A stretch of DNA of 64,000 nucleotides from Diplonema papillatum (GCA_030068145.1 JAPJBO010000318.1:165318-229317), one strand, 5' to 3'. Numbered from the stretch's first letter, positions 52,211 to 63,290 are shown. Translations and numbers: made by a program. Notes: generated from the sequence alone by a model not told the origin.

Positions 52211-52925
52211 AAATGGAGGACCACACGTGATAATGACCAATAGAGTGCTTTGTGTATTTCCATTGTTGATATCGGAGGCCGAAATTCGTCACTTAAGGAA
52301 TTGCCTTGTGGAGGTGATTCTGCCTTGTTTTTGCATTCTGCAGCCCTTATTTCAGCCTAAACGAGCATCCGACCAGTTATTTTGGATTTGCCGAGCATTC
52401 CAGGACCAGGTATCTAGTTTTGGTTCCCTTTTTTCCGGCAATACAGGGGTCTTTCAGGTTTGATAATCGACCCAATTATCAGTGGGTATATGCCCATGTC
52501 GACCCTATCACAGAAAACGAAGAACGTGAGGCAGGCCCTCATCGGCATTGAGTTTCATGAACCACTTGGATTAGCATGTCGAGAGAATCGAACCCTTGGT
52601 ATCATGCTTTATCATTCACGGCGGACGCCGGCCTTGGGCACGCTAGTTTGTCCACAGTAACATCGGTGGTTGTCCTGTATGCGTATGGTACGTACGCGAA
52701 AGCGCCCGACGAAGAGATTACTTGCAAGGCACCATCACCACAGTTGGGGGGTTTTACCCAGCCAACCGAGTCCTGCTGCAGGAGGCTGGCACCCATTCAA
52801 ATCATCGTCTTCGTGCGAACGCATGAAGAAGGGCTCGAAACCCCCGTTCTGCAAACCTGGGTTTGTTCATCTAACGGGAGTGAGGATAGTACGCTGCCAC
52901 GGACGGCACTTTTGTTTTAAGTGAG
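52211..52925. other. No gene identified; coding-like DNA possible
   Basis: A 114-codon plus ORF (52576-52920) has balanced composition (TSVVVLYAYGTYAKAPDEEI) but no motif I know. It is not repeated in the window. It could be part of a gene or a chance ORF. Confidence 0.25.
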
Positions 52926-52997
52926 AGTGAAGTTCGCTTGAGAGTTTTGTTTGTGCGCTGGCGGAACTCGCCTTCTTCCGCTAAGTGAATTTTGATC

Positions 52998-53078
52998 AAC
53001 CACCAAAACACGCTGCCTACGTCTTTTTAGCCTGCACAATACATTGAAGGGCAACCCACAAGATTGTTAGTGCTAAAA
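52998..53078. repeat. 80-bp dispersed repeat
   Basis: AACACGCTGCCTACGTCTTT to AAGATTGTTAGTGCTAAAA. Also at 63210-63285 and, inverted, inside the MITE at about 28105-28180; a weaker match is at 51665-51690. Confidence 0.75.
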
Positions 53079-53479
53079 AAAAAGAAGGCGTGGGGATAAG
53101 AACCTCGGGTATATGACAGAGAGCATCGAATTTGTTTTTCTGCGTCTTCTCGGGCCTTTTAACAGAAGCGGGTGGTGAAGGAGGGGATGTGGGAGTGTGG
53201 AGCGCTCAACCCACTTGTTATGAGTTACGAGGTATTCATGGCGGTGCCAACAGGGGGGGGGGGGGGGGTCGGGGGGGGGGGGGGGGGAGAAATCTTGAAT
53301 ATAGTGTTCACACGGCGAGGTCCAGCCTCAGAAGCTGGAGTTAAAGAGGGTGTGCCCGAGTCGCACCCGAAATCGGGTGTGACTTATTCGTTCGTATACG
53401 TTCCCACACGGTGTGCCGTCTAGCGGGGGTAAACTGTGCTGTCAAAGTGTCGGGCTGCAAAATCCAGTGTGAAATCCAG

Positions 53480-53835
53480 TTGACACCCGCACATACAGTG
53501 CACTGGATTTGACGATGCGGCACACTGGATTCCACACTGGATTAACTTACGACATGTAGCACACTTGATTTTACACTGGATTTGACGGTGTGGCACACTG
53601 GATTCCACACTGCATTTGACGATGTGGCGCATTGAATTCCACACTGAATTAACTAACGATATGTACCACACTGGTTTTGACGGTATGGCACACTGGATTC
53701 CACACTGGATTAACTTACGACATGTAGCACACTTGATTTCTACACTGGATTTGACGGTGTGGCACACTGGATTCCACACTGGATTAACTTACGATATGTA
53801 CCACACTGGATTCTTGCGATCCATCGTGGGAATTC
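53480..53835. repeat. CACACTGGATT array, copy 2
   Basis: Alternating TTGACGATGTGGCACACTGG and TTAACTTACGACATGTAGC units, ending CTTGCGATCCATCGTGGGAA as the 50-kb copy does. The minus-strand ORFs through it are products of the repeat. Confidence 0.8.
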
Positions 53836-53974
53836 CACAAAGGCAAACGAACGCTCTCCAGGAATATATATATCGGTTGGCCGGGTAGGAACTTCTTTTT
53901 GTGATTTCTCCCCTTTTCCCCTGCTGGAAAGACAGAAGCATGTGCCCATGCCTGAGTGAGTAGCCGGCGGAGAA

Positions 53975-54265
53975 TTCTACACTGATTTTTCCGATGTGGC
54001 CCATGAATTCCACACTGGATTTGACGATGTGTCACATTGGATTCCACACTGGAATAACTTACGATATGGACCACACTGGATTCACTTACGATATGTAGCA
54101 CACTTGATTCTACACTGGATTTGCCGATGTGGCACGTTGGATTCCACACTGGAATAACTTACGATATGGACCACACTGGATTCTACACTGAATTTGCCGA
54201 TGTGGCACGCTGGATTCCACACTGGATTTGCACACTGAATTTCACACTGGATGTAAGGGTGTGGC
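53975..54265. repeat. CACACTGGATT array, copy 3
   Basis: Diverged units of the same array after a 140-bp unrelated stretch. Confidence 0.7.
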
Positions 54266-54795
54266 ACACCTGGCATAATGGGCCGCGTCCGTTCAGCACA
54301 CACGTGGGCACGCATAACAAGTGGGTTGGGTAGGACAGGGAATAAGCCGGTCCGTCGCCTGACAGACCATGGTGTACCGTGAATGGATAGCTTGAGGGTA
54401 GAAGCAGCGGGAGCATCTGTAGCGAACGGTCTGCATTAGTCACCAGCGTGACTACTCTGCGTTCGCACGGTGTTGCCATTCTGTGAAATTCCAGGACGTA
54501 CGGAGTCCCCTGAAAGACCGTGGCGCGTTGCGTGTATACCGCAGCAGGCAATTCGATGCAGCTCCACGGGGTGTCGCGATGGACCGGCTCAGGGGGGGGG
54601 GGTCGTTGTAGCTTGAAGGGTGTTGGAAAGGTTGAAAAAGGTTTTGGGGGTCACCGTCGGTTTGTGTTTTTATTTTTTTCTGTATATTTTTTTTGGGGGG
54701 TAATTATTTTTTCGGGGGTTCGCGTAACCCTTCTTTTCCGGAAGATAACGTTATCTTTTCTTTTCTCTCTGGCGCTCTTTTTCTCTCTATCTCTC
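54266..54795. other. No gene recognised
   Basis: G-run at 54591 and T-rich DNA with GGGGT runs. No credible ORF. Confidence 0.3.
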
Positions 54796-54796
54796 T

Positions 54797-54910
54797 CTTT
54801 GGCTAGCAAAGCGACTATTGCGACCGACACCACGACCACACCCGTAATGAATGTGATCAAGGGCCCCCCACGTTCTACATGTTGAGCAGGGGTTGCCATG
54901 TAGCCCGTAC
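54797..54910 (+). repeat. Conserved block with GACCGACACCA, copy at 54.8 kb
   Basis: GGCTAGCAAAGCG, then GCGACCGACACCACG, GTAATGAATGTG, GGGCCCCCCACG and a GTTGAGCAGGGGTTGCCATG end. The same end sequence occurs at 45385-45410. Confidence 0.55.
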
Positions 54911-55255
54911 CGGTCTAAGCCTTCATTGCAGCTTCCATAAGCACCCCCGTTGGGACGGGTCCGACGGTCCGTTAGTCATCAGCGACATCGGGCGGGAAAA
55001 AGTAAATAAAAAGAAAGGGGAAAAATGGGGGTGTGGGTGGATAAGCTCGTGGTAGGTTGTTCGGAAATAAGTACAACCTCAAACTACGCCTAGCACAGGG
55101 CCAGGCGGCATATACGTGCCTTCATCCTCTCATGTTAGTGTGCGTTCACTCGTACAGACACTTCGAGTTTTTCCCGTTAGTCAGGGTAAACGGGTGCGGA
55201 GTGAAATATAGACCAGCCAGCAATCAAGAATCCGATGAGGCTCAAACGACGCGGA

Positions 55256-55878
55256 TCAGAATCTCACACCCGCGAGGTGGCAACGTCTCTCATGCGCGCG
55301 GAGTCCCCTCAGACCTTGGAACGTCTGGCCATCCTTCGTGCATTCGACGGAGCAGTGTTGACATCGCAGCACCGGGGAACCTGTTAACTGCTGTTCAAAC
55401 AACTGACCATGCGGTGTCAGACATTGGGAGTCCGGCAAGGGCGGGCAGGGTGGCGAATTACCAAAGGGGCAGAAGGAGTCAGGTGATCCTTCCGACTGCC
55501 GGCTCATCAAATTACCGGCTGAACCTGGGGGTGCAGGCAAGTCGGGTAGCCGATCCTGAGTGGGAAGCACCATGGAGGGTGACGGGGCACGGACAGTCAT
55601 GTCGTGGGCATTCCGGGGGATCCGGACAAAGGCCGCGAGGTAAACGTCACCCCACGGAATGTCGTCGACAGAGGTGACGTGCAGGTCGTCGAAGAGGATC
55701 CACCCCGTGTCTTGCGCAACGTACGTGACGTAGTGCCCGCTAGCCGTATCCTCCCCCATGTGCACCACGACGGCCGCGAGGCGTAGCAGATGGTCCGGCG
55801 GTCCGAAGAAGGGGGGCAGTTTCACGTCATTCTGGCGCCTGGCACCGTTTCTCGTGTAGTCAGGGGGGGCGGGGGGGG
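55256..55878 (-). pseudogene. USP-type protease C-terminal half fused to RGLxxH zinc finger
   Basis: About 205 codons open on the minus strand, without a start because repeat R (55879 on) cuts the 5' end. LRLAAVVVHMGEDTASGHYV and TYV ... GWILFDDLHVTSVDDI carry the His box (GHY) and the following Asp of ubiquitin-specific proteases; the Cys box would lie in the missing part. Near residues 175-205 is a finger, CQHCSVECTKDG then FQGLRGLRAHERRCH, matching the C-x2-C ... RGL-x2-H-x4-H form seen at the N-terminus of R2/NeSL-type non-LTR retrotransposons. A TGA follows soon after. Most likely a retrotransposon relic that carried a USP; a host protease is the alternative. Confidence 0.6.
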
Positions 55879-56350
55879 ATTGCAAGAACGTGCTTGAAAT
55901 GGATATGTGCTCAACACCGCACTGGTCCCGTCTGCGCCGTGTTTCGGTCCTTTAAGCCACGGCACATAAGGCGGACCATCATCAGCGTGGAACCTGAGTG
56001 TCTGCAGACAGGACTGCGGTGTGAGTCTGGTTTGTCAGGCGGCTGTTCGTAGCTCGTCACAGCCAGGACCACCCGTGCTACGAGAGCACAGGCGAATCCG
56101 TCACGGGGAGAAGGCCCCTACAACCGTGTCTGAGCAATCAGTTAAAAAACTCAGGGCACTCGCCCTGATTGTGACTGCGACTCGCTAGGCAGCACTGACT
56201 TGTCTTCTTTTTACGGTGGCAATCTGCGAAGTAAACTCCGCAGAGCACAGTGGACATGGGGTTGCGTGTGCAGCACCAATGGTTGAAGTACCAAAAGGAA
56301 AAAGAGTGCGAGGAAGTAATCCTGCGTGCTGAGGGCAGCAAGTCGCGATA
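55879..56350. repeat. Repeat R, second full copy
   Basis: Matches 42384-42858 closely; it interrupts the USP-finger ORF. A further 5' fragment follows at 56388-56480, preceded by a short G-run. Confidence 0.75.
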
Positions 56351-56387
56351 CGCGAAGTACCCTACTGGAATGGGGGGATTGCAAGAA

Positions 56388-56480
56388 CGTGCTTGGAATG
56401 GGTATGTGCTCAACACCGCACTGGTCCCGACTGAGCCGTGTTCGGTCCTTTAAGCCACGGACACATAAGGCGGAGCGCAG
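56388..56480. repeat. Repeat R, 5' fragment
   Basis: First 90 bp of the repeat, head-to-tail with the full copy just before it. Confidence 0.65.
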
Positions 56481-56965
56481 TACGCTGCCAACTACTATTT
56501 TGTAGCACCAACAAAAATGCATTTGTTCAGGGACGTATAAATATTTAGGGGTCAGAGAGATTTGGCGGAAAAGTTGGGAATGCAGTGGGTGAAACTTGGG
56601 CAGTTGGAATGTTGCCTTTGGCAGAAGTTTCCGACGCTTCTCGTCCCACGTTGGATACTGTGTCATGCTGGCCAGTGCGGCAAGAAGAGGCGTCAGGACA
56701 GCAAGGGTCTGCCTGTGTTCCGACTGAACGTTAGCCCCGATCTAGTTTCCTGGCACCAGCACCTACCCGAATATTGGTTGAGGTTGCGCTTTCGACTTGA
56801 GCTGCTGACACTTCACCTTCCGGGCGCACTCGAGCATGCCCAGCAGGTTCTGCATTTGGAGCTAAAAAGCCAGCGAGCGTGCCATCGAATCTCGCCCGCT
56901 TCTTCGGTGGCATGGTGCCCTGACTGACCCTGGCCAACACCCAAAAATGTTCAGAAGATTATCAT
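56481..56965. other. No gene recognised
   Basis: A 121-codon plus ORF (56562-56927) and a 69-codon minus ORF (56731-56940, MPPKKRARFDGTLAGFLAPN) overlap. The second has a basic PPKKRAR start like a nuclear signal; neither is identified. Confidence 0.3.
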
Positions 56966-56974
56966 TCTAAGCAG

Positions 56975-58405
56975 TATTGAAACATTTCTGGCCATATAAG
57001 CAGTTTCTGAAACATTGCTGGCCATATAAGCAGTTTTCTGAAACATTCCTGGCCATACAAGCAGTTTTGAAACATTGCTGGCCATATAAGCAATTTTGAA
57101 ACATTGCTGGCCATATAAGCAGTATTCTGAAACGTTGCTGGCCATGTAAGCAGTATTGTGAAACATTGCTGGCCATATAAGCAGTATTCTGAAACGTCGC
57201 TGGCCATATAAGCAGTATTTTGAAACATTGCTGGCCATATAAGCAGTTTCTGAAACATTGCTGGCCATATAAGCAGTTTTCTGAAACATTGCTGGCCATA
57301 TAAGCAATTTATGAAACTTTAGTGGCCATATAAGCAGTTTATGATAAGTAGGCTGGCCATACAAGCAGTTTTGAAACATTGCTGGCCATATAAGCAGTAT
57401 TCTGAAACATTGCTGGCCATATAAGCAGTATTGTGAAACATTGCTGGCCATATAAGCAGTATTCTGAAACGTCGCTGGCCATATAAGCAGTATTTTGAAA
57501 CATTGCTGGCCATATAAGCAGTTTTTGAAACATTGCTGGCCATATAAGCAATTTTGAAACATTGCTGGCCATATAAGCAGTTTTCTGAAACATTGCTGGC
57601 CATATAAGCAGTTTTCTGAAACATTGCTGGCCATATAAGCAGTTTTCTGAAACATTGCTGGCCATATAAGCAGTTTTCTGAAACATTGCTGGCCATATAA
57701 GCAGTTTTCTGAAACATTGCTGGCCATATAAGCAGTTTTCTGAAACATTGCTGGCCATATAAGCAGTTTTCTGAAACATTGCTGGCCATATAAGCAGTTT
57801 TCTGAAACATTGCTGGCCATATAAGCAGTTTTTTGAAACATTGCTGGCCATATAAGCAGTTTTTTGAAACATTGCTGGCCATATAAGCAGTTTTTGAAAC
57901 ATTGCTGGCCATATAAGCAGTTTTCTGAAACATTGCTGGCCATATAAGCAGTTTTCTGAAACATTGCTGGCCATATAAGCAGTTTTCTGAAACATTGCTG
58001 GCCATATAAGCAGTTTTCTGAAACATTGCTGGCCATATAAGCAGTTTTCTGAAACATTGCTGGCCATATAAGCAGTTTTCTGAAACATTCCTGGCCATAC
58101 AAGCAGTTTTGAAACATTGCTGGCCATATAAGCAATTTTGAAACATTGCTGGCCATATAAGCAGTATTCTGAAACATTGCTGGCCATATAAGCAGTATTG
58201 TGAAACATTGCTGGCCATATAAGCAGTATTCTGAAACGTCGCTGGCCATATAAGCAGTATTTTGAAACATTGCTGGCCATATAAGCAGTTTCTGAAACAT
58301 TGCTGGCCATATAAGCAGTTTTCTGAAACATTGCTGGCCATATAAGCAATTTATGAAACTGTAGTGGCCATATAAGCAGTTTATGATAAGTAGGCTGGCC
58401 ATATA
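56975..58405. repeat. 31-bp minisatellite, about 45 copies
   Basis: Unit CATTGCTGGCCATATAAGCA then GTTTTCTGAAA. The right edge of the array (58075-58405) repeats 57030-57365 almost exactly, including an odd TTTATGATAAGTAGGCTGG end, so about 1.04 kb was duplicated. Because 31 leaves remainder 1 on division by 3, all three minus frames contain the same peptide set, and all are open for over 300 codons. Confidence 0.95.
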
Positions 58406-58756
58406 AGCCATGTTGTCCTTTTTTTTTATTTCCGCCCGCCCAAGTTTTTTTTTCGGGTAAACAGTAAACTTGGGAGACGGCCCAAGTTTGCTATTCATAT
58501 ATAAGCCCCTGCATTTGTTAACACAAGAAACCAGGTGATCCCGCCGGACTTCACACTCGATTTGCGGGTGGCGACACAGCACCGGATTGCACACTTGGAT
58601 TTTTGCGGGTGTCGCCAACACCCGAAAAGTGGACCGCAACTCGGTCCGTGAATGGTCGTTGAGTGCCCAATCCACCAGGGCAGACGTCAGCACATGCAGT
58701 GTGACAAATAGCCCGATGTCGTGTTGGAGGCAGAAGGTGGGGACCTCTTGACAGTC
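58406..58756. other. No gene recognised
   Basis: T-run at about 58419 and a GATTTGCGGGTGGCGACAC-like pair related to the CACACTGGATT arrays at 58550-58620. Confidence 0.35.
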
Positions 58757-58880
58757 CAGGGGTAGACCCGTATGACCTCACGTCCGTTCAACACGTGGTT
58801 CGGGAGACATGCTTTCGGTTCTTTGTCCGGCAGCATCGTCGAGCATTTCCTTCCAAGCTGGCGCTAAGCCGCGCTTGTGT
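58757..58880 (+). repeat. SINE-like repeat S1, 3' fragment
   Basis: From GGGGTAGACCCGTATGACC to an A-run of 11. Confidence 0.6.
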
Positions 58881-59089
58881 AAAAAAAAAAAGCCGCACCG
58901 GGTAAAACCTGGACACCCAAAAGTCTCGCGGGCATACGCCCGCACGGCGCTGTCCTGAGGCAGGTTCGGACAGCCTGCGCAGTGTAACTCCCCCACCCCG
59001 ATGCAGGAGCAAACCGGGTGTCCTACCAGCACCTGTGTGCGTTCGGTCCTTCGGGGGCTGGCCACCGCAGGTGCGGAAGCCCGAGGCCC

Positions 59090-59185
59090 GAGTGTCTGCA
59101 TCAGACGCAGCTTGATCCGCAAGCTCGCTAGGGGAGGTGGCGCTGCACACCTGTCACTCTCATAACTGACTGCTGAAAGCTCCCG
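59090..59185 (-). repeat. Repeat T, distal fragment
   Basis: TCTGCATCAGACGCAGCTTG to AACTGACTGCTG; a TAGTAGTAGTAG run follows at 59191. Confidence 0.6.
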
Positions 59186-59249
59186 CTCTGTAGTAGTAGT
59201 AGTTTGAACTTGGTATGCAGCAACAATCTGCGACGGTAGACTACACAAT

Positions 59250-59475
59250 AGTAGTATGTGTCGTTCTCATCCGGGAACAAGTCAGGGAGAAGAACGGAGC
59301 AATATTTACAAACAAACGAGTGACTTAAGGTGGCCGCTTGAGCGGTGCCAATCCGAGCGCACACAGCAGCAGTGACGCGTCGGCAGTATTTGCACTTCAG
59401 GATGGGGCTGCCGTCATGAGCGTCGACGGCTAGCGAATCTCGGCAGAGGGTGCAGTGCAGCGGTGTGACCCTGGT
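59250..59475 (-). pseudogene. Cys-rich zinc-finger-like fragment
   Basis: Minus-strand peptide with three CxxC pairs: LHCTLCRDS, GSPILKCKYCRRV and SFVCKYCSVLLPDLF. GSPILKCKYC resembles GSPVLRCQHC in the USP-finger ORF at 55.3 kb, so both may come from one transposon family. It runs into S2 at its 5' side and repeat debris at its 3' side. No complete domain. Confidence 0.4.
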
Positions 59476-59516
59476 TGTTTTTGATCGATCAGAACAACAG
59501 GGTCTTTGCGTGTGGT

Positions 59517-59645
59517 GAACGCGTACGCCTGCCACTGAACCCAGATTCACCTGTGTTTCGTGTGGGCTACAGCACATTTACCTCCTTTGATCTTTTTGCA
59601 GCTGGCAGCCTCCTCATGTATTTCCTGTAAAGCAGGTGCTTATAC
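59517..59645 (+). repeat. SINE-like repeat S2, 3' part
   Basis: ACGCCTGCCACTGAACCCAG to GCAGGTGCTTATAC, then an A-run of about 18. Confidence 0.65.
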
Positions 59646-59708
59646 AAAAAAAAAAAAAAAAAGCCGCACGGGGTAAAACCTGGACACCCAAAAGTCTCGC
59701 GGGCATAA

Positions 59709-59966
59709 AAATACTCGACGTTGCTGCTTCGACTTCGAATGGAAGGGAGGAAATATACCGATTTGTTCTTCGCTTACACCACCGTGTGTTGCTTTCTCAC
59801 TCAGGACTTTGACCTGTTGTGTTTGTGTGATTTGTCGTGTCGGGGTAGACCCGCATGGCCTCACGTCCGTTCAACACGTGGTCCGGTAGTTACAGCACTT
59901 GGGATCCCTTCTGTTCTTTGTCGGGTAGCATCGTCGAGCATTTCCTTTCAAGCTGGCGCTTATGTA
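59709..59966 (+). repeat. SINE-like repeat S1, internally deleted copy
   Basis: ATACTCGACGTTGCTGC to GCGCTTATGTATAA, lacking about 30 bp of the middle. Follows S2 through an A-tail, as at 38.6 kb. Confidence 0.6.
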
Positions 59967-59969
59967 TAA

Positions 59970-60514
59970 TACTCTCCTCCTCGCCCGTCTCGCTGCTCCG
60001 TACTCGCTGCTCTCGTCCTTGCTGCTGCGTGATGTCAGATTGATGGTGCGTAACAAACGTAGAAAGGTCATGCAGAGATTCTCGTGTGTATGCCACGAAC
60101 TTCTTCGTGACGCCTCAGGACACTGGACTTGAAGATAAAAATGGGCAAGGGTGGGTGGGCAAGCGAGGGGTAAAATCACGGTGTTCTTCTCGAGAGCGAC
60201 GGGGTAACAACCTTTGTACAAGTGTTAGGTCTCGTCGGAATAGTATCAATCTTCTAAGATCTTCGATCTTATACGACAAAAAAAATACCCCCGAGCCCCC
60301 CCAGATTGCGTAGGTTTCGTGCAGGGTTTGTGACTGCATTTTATGAGTGCAGTACTGGACACTTTTCGCTGCCAGTGGCGGGTTCCACAGCCACCAGCTG
60401 CATATGGAGTATGAAAATGCAGCCCTACCCCGTAGTGCGGAGTTCCTACGTAGTTTGTGCGTAGACGACGTGTAGGGGTAGACCCGCAATGACCTCACGT
60501 CCGTTCAACACTGG
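59970..60514. other. No gene recognised
   Basis: Contains short ORFs and an S1-like piece (GGGGTAGACCCGCAATGACC) at 60474-60515 that runs into the 43-bp array. Confidence 0.35.
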
Positions 60515-61072
60515 GTGCTGGCACCAGACTTGTCCTACCAATTGTGTTCGCACTGGGGTGCTGGCACCAGACTTGTCCTACCAATTGTGTTCACACTGGG
60601 GTGCTGGCACCAGACTTGTCCTACCAATTGTGTTCGCACTGGGGTGCTGGCACCAGACTTGTCCTACCAACTGTGTTCGCACTGGGGTGCTGGCACCAGA
60701 CTTGTCCTACCAATTGTGTTCACACTGGGGTGCTGGCACCAGACTTGTCCTACCAATTGTGTTCGCACTGGGGTGCTGGCACCAGACTTGTCTTACCAAT
60801 TGTGTTCGCACTGGGGTGCTGGCACCAGACTTGTCCTACCAACTGTGTTCGCACTGGGGTGCTGGCACCAGACTTGTCTTACCAACTGTGTTCGCACTGG
60901 GGTGCTGGCACCAGACTTGTCCTACCAATTGTGTTCGCACTGGGGTGCTGGCACCAGACTTGTCTTACCAACTGTGTTCGCACTGGGGTGCTGGCACCAG
61001 ACTTGTCCTACCAATTGTGTTCGCACTGGGGTGCTGGCACCAGACTTGTCCTACCAATTGTGTTCGCACTGA
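60515..61072. repeat. 43-bp minisatellite, 13 copies
   Basis: Unit GGGTGCTGGCACCAGACTTG then TCCTACCAATTGTGTTCGCACTG with few variable sites (C/T). All three plus frames are open because the unit has no stops and 43 leaves remainder 1 on division by 3. Confidence 0.95.
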
Positions 61073-61224
61073 TGACGACCGGGTGCTATTGAAACAATGC
61101 CCTGCTGGCGACGCGTTAACCTGCGGAAAAGTCTCGCCGGGGTCGCAAACGCCGAAAGCAGGCGGAGTAAATTGGCATATAAGGAAGGCAGCATCCGGGC
61201 TTTGGGGTCCTCACGCTACGGGTG

Positions 61225-61750
61225 GGGCTCCCTTGTGGCAGTCACTATCAGTTTACTGTTGGAACAGCACAGACGGTATCGCATGCATGTTTGACGCCAG
61301 GGGTGAGGCTTCCTTGGGGCAGGCACTATCAGTTTAATGCTTGGACAGCACAGGCGGTCTCTCATGCATGTTTGACACTAGGGGCCCCCTTGCGGGAGTC
61401 TTTGATAGGGGGTTTCCAAGCTGGCGAATTCGCGAGCCACACCTGGGGGAGATGGTGCGTAAAACACTTTTTCCCCCTCAGTGACCAGTGCGCACACGGT
61501 GGAGTTAAGCCCTGCTAAGAGTAGCTTGAGTTGAAGCTTAGTTCATGCCTACGCGTGTGCGGTGTCCTCCAGGCAAGCTCAGCGGGAGCAGAAATCTCGC
61601 GTAGAGCATAAGGGTAAAAGCTTGCTCGATACACGATATTCATCACCGATCCTCGGTGTGAAGGCATGACCTAAAACGTCGGGGGGAGCATCTTAGTTTA
61701 ATGTTTAGGCAGAGCCCTGCCTCTCATGCATGGTTGATGCTAGCATCAAG
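61225..61750. repeat. Diverged repeat with CTCATGCATG
   Basis: Three diverged copies (about 61225, 61303 and 61680) of a unit of about 75 bp with CAGTTTAATG and CTCATGCATGTTTGA. No gene recognised. Confidence 0.5.
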
Positions 61751-62185
61751 TCATCTTCGAGGAAGATGTCGTCTGGGAAAGGGATGCAAAATAGAAAATA
61801 GAAAGTTGTAAAGAGGGGAGTGCACGGCTCCCAAAGTGGGGAATGAAACCTTGAGGGACTAGCCCCCTGTTTTTTTTCACCGCGGTGTTGTGTGCACCTC
61901 ATTCGGGGGGAGGGGGGGTATAGAGCATCCGCGCTACCTTCGACAAAACACAAGGTTCCACGAGGTCGGGGATTCTTCCTTTTCCCCCCCGTTTGGCGTT
62001 CGCAATTTCGGACCTGAAAAAAAAGGGGGAAAATTCCCCCCTCTTTTCCAAGGGCACGCATTCTTTTATCATCGCTTTCTTCGAAAAGCGACGAGTGCAA
62101 CGGAAGGGGGCGGAAAAGGAGGCCGCAAAAAAAGACAGGCGCTTCGTTTTGTTTGTGTGCGCCGGGGTGAGCTTCAATATGAGTG
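61751..62185. other. No gene; one part duplicated at 63.35 kb
   Basis: 62000-62110 (TTATCATCGCTTTCTTCG region) recurs in altered form at 63345-63450. The overlapping ORFs on both strands show no motif. Confidence 0.4.
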
Positions 62186-62189
62186 TTGT

Positions 62190-62695
62190 TGTTGAGTGTC
62201 AAAGTCCGGCAGCATAGAAGCCGTCGGCGCTTGGTAGGTAGGGCCATGATAGCCCCTCCCTGCCTTCGCCAAGGCCGGCTGCAGGGAAAGTGGTCGCCAC
62301 AAAGGAAATACAAGTTCAAGACTCATGCACTCTTCACTCGTTTTTTATTAGAGTTAAAGTTTTTAGAGTTGGAGGTCGCTTGAAAATCTTAACCGTTGTT
62401 TTTTCAGAGTGTCAAGGTCCGGCAGCATAGAAGCCGTCGGCGCTTGAAACCCCCTGATCAAAAAGATTCCAAGTTCAAGGCTCATGCACTCTTCACTCGT
62501 TTTTTATTAGAGTTAAAGTTTTTAGAGTTGGAGGTCGCTTGAATATCTTAACCGTTGTTTTTTCAGAGTGTCAAGGTCCGGCAGCATAGAAGCCGTCGGC
62601 GCTTTAAACCCCCTGATCAAAAAGATTCCAAGTTCAAGGCTCATGCACTCTTCACTCGTTTTTACTAGAGTTAAAGTTTTTAGAGTTGACGCTCG
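62190..62695. repeat. Tandem repeat of about 162 bp, three copies
   Basis: Copies start near 62190, 62405 and 62567 (GAGTGTCAAGGTCCGGCAGC). The first has about 50 bp of extra sequence. A further start lies at 63190. Confidence 0.85.
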
Positions 62696-62699
62696 CTTG

Positions 62700-63166
62700 A
62701 AAATACTCGAGGGACTGCCTTGTGCCTACTTCGAAGGAGGCTAGAGGGGGAGACACAATACAACTACAAAATGGGTCTTTTTTGTTGAACGCTTACGCGA
62801 GGACCCACTGGGCCACGCCTTCGGGGGGCGCCTCCTCGTCCGTGTACCCCAAGGCGCCCAGAAGGCGCCTCAGCCCCGCCTCCGCGGTCCCCTCGACGTC
62901 GCGTGCGACCTTGAGCACCGCCGCGAGTCGGCGGTTGTTTGCGGTGAATGAAAGAAGGGACGGGACATCAGTCCCGACCACCCTCTTCACCCAACTCACC
63001 GCGCCCGACCTGTCGAGTTGCTTCGGCATTTTTGTTGAACGCTTACGCCCGCCACTGAGCCCAGATTCACCTGTGTTTCGTGTGGGCTACAGCACATTTA
63101 CCTCCTTTGATCTTTTGCAACTGGCAGCCTCCTCAAGTATTTCCTACAAAGCAGGTGCTTATACAA
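62700..63166 (+). repeat. SINE-like repeat S2 split by an insertion
   Basis: 5' part 62700-62798 and 3' part 63029-63166; 20 bp (TTTTTGTTGAACGCTTACGC) are present on both sides of the insertion. Confidence 0.85.
62799..63029 (-). CDS. 78-codon ORF carried by a 230-bp insertion
   Basis: On the minus strand the inserted DNA begins at ATG (MPKQLDRSGAVSWVKRVVG) and reads to LGYTDEEAPPEGVAQWVLA; the TAA comes from the target duplication. GC-rich and helical, unlike its AT-rich surroundings. The A of the ATG coincides with the target duplication. It looks like the first part of a larger protein copied without a tail. Family unknown. Confidence 0.5.
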
Positions 63167-63209
63167 AAAATTTAACCGTTGTTTTTTTAGAGCGTCAAGG
63201 TCCGGCACA

Positions 63210-63290
63210 CCAAAACACGCTGCCTACGTCTTTTTAGCCTGCACAATACATTGAAGGGCAACCCGCAAGATTGTTAGTACTAAAACATAC
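63210..63290. repeat. 80-bp dispersed repeat, copy 3
   Basis: Close match to 52998-53078. Confidence 0.75.

Noticed and set aside
56951..58693. 580-codon protein on the minus strand
   Set aside because: It is entirely the 31-bp minisatellite read through; the other two minus frames are equally open.
60489..61337. 282-codon protein on the plus strand
   Set aside because: Three overlapping frames of the 43-bp array are all open, so openness is not evidence of coding.
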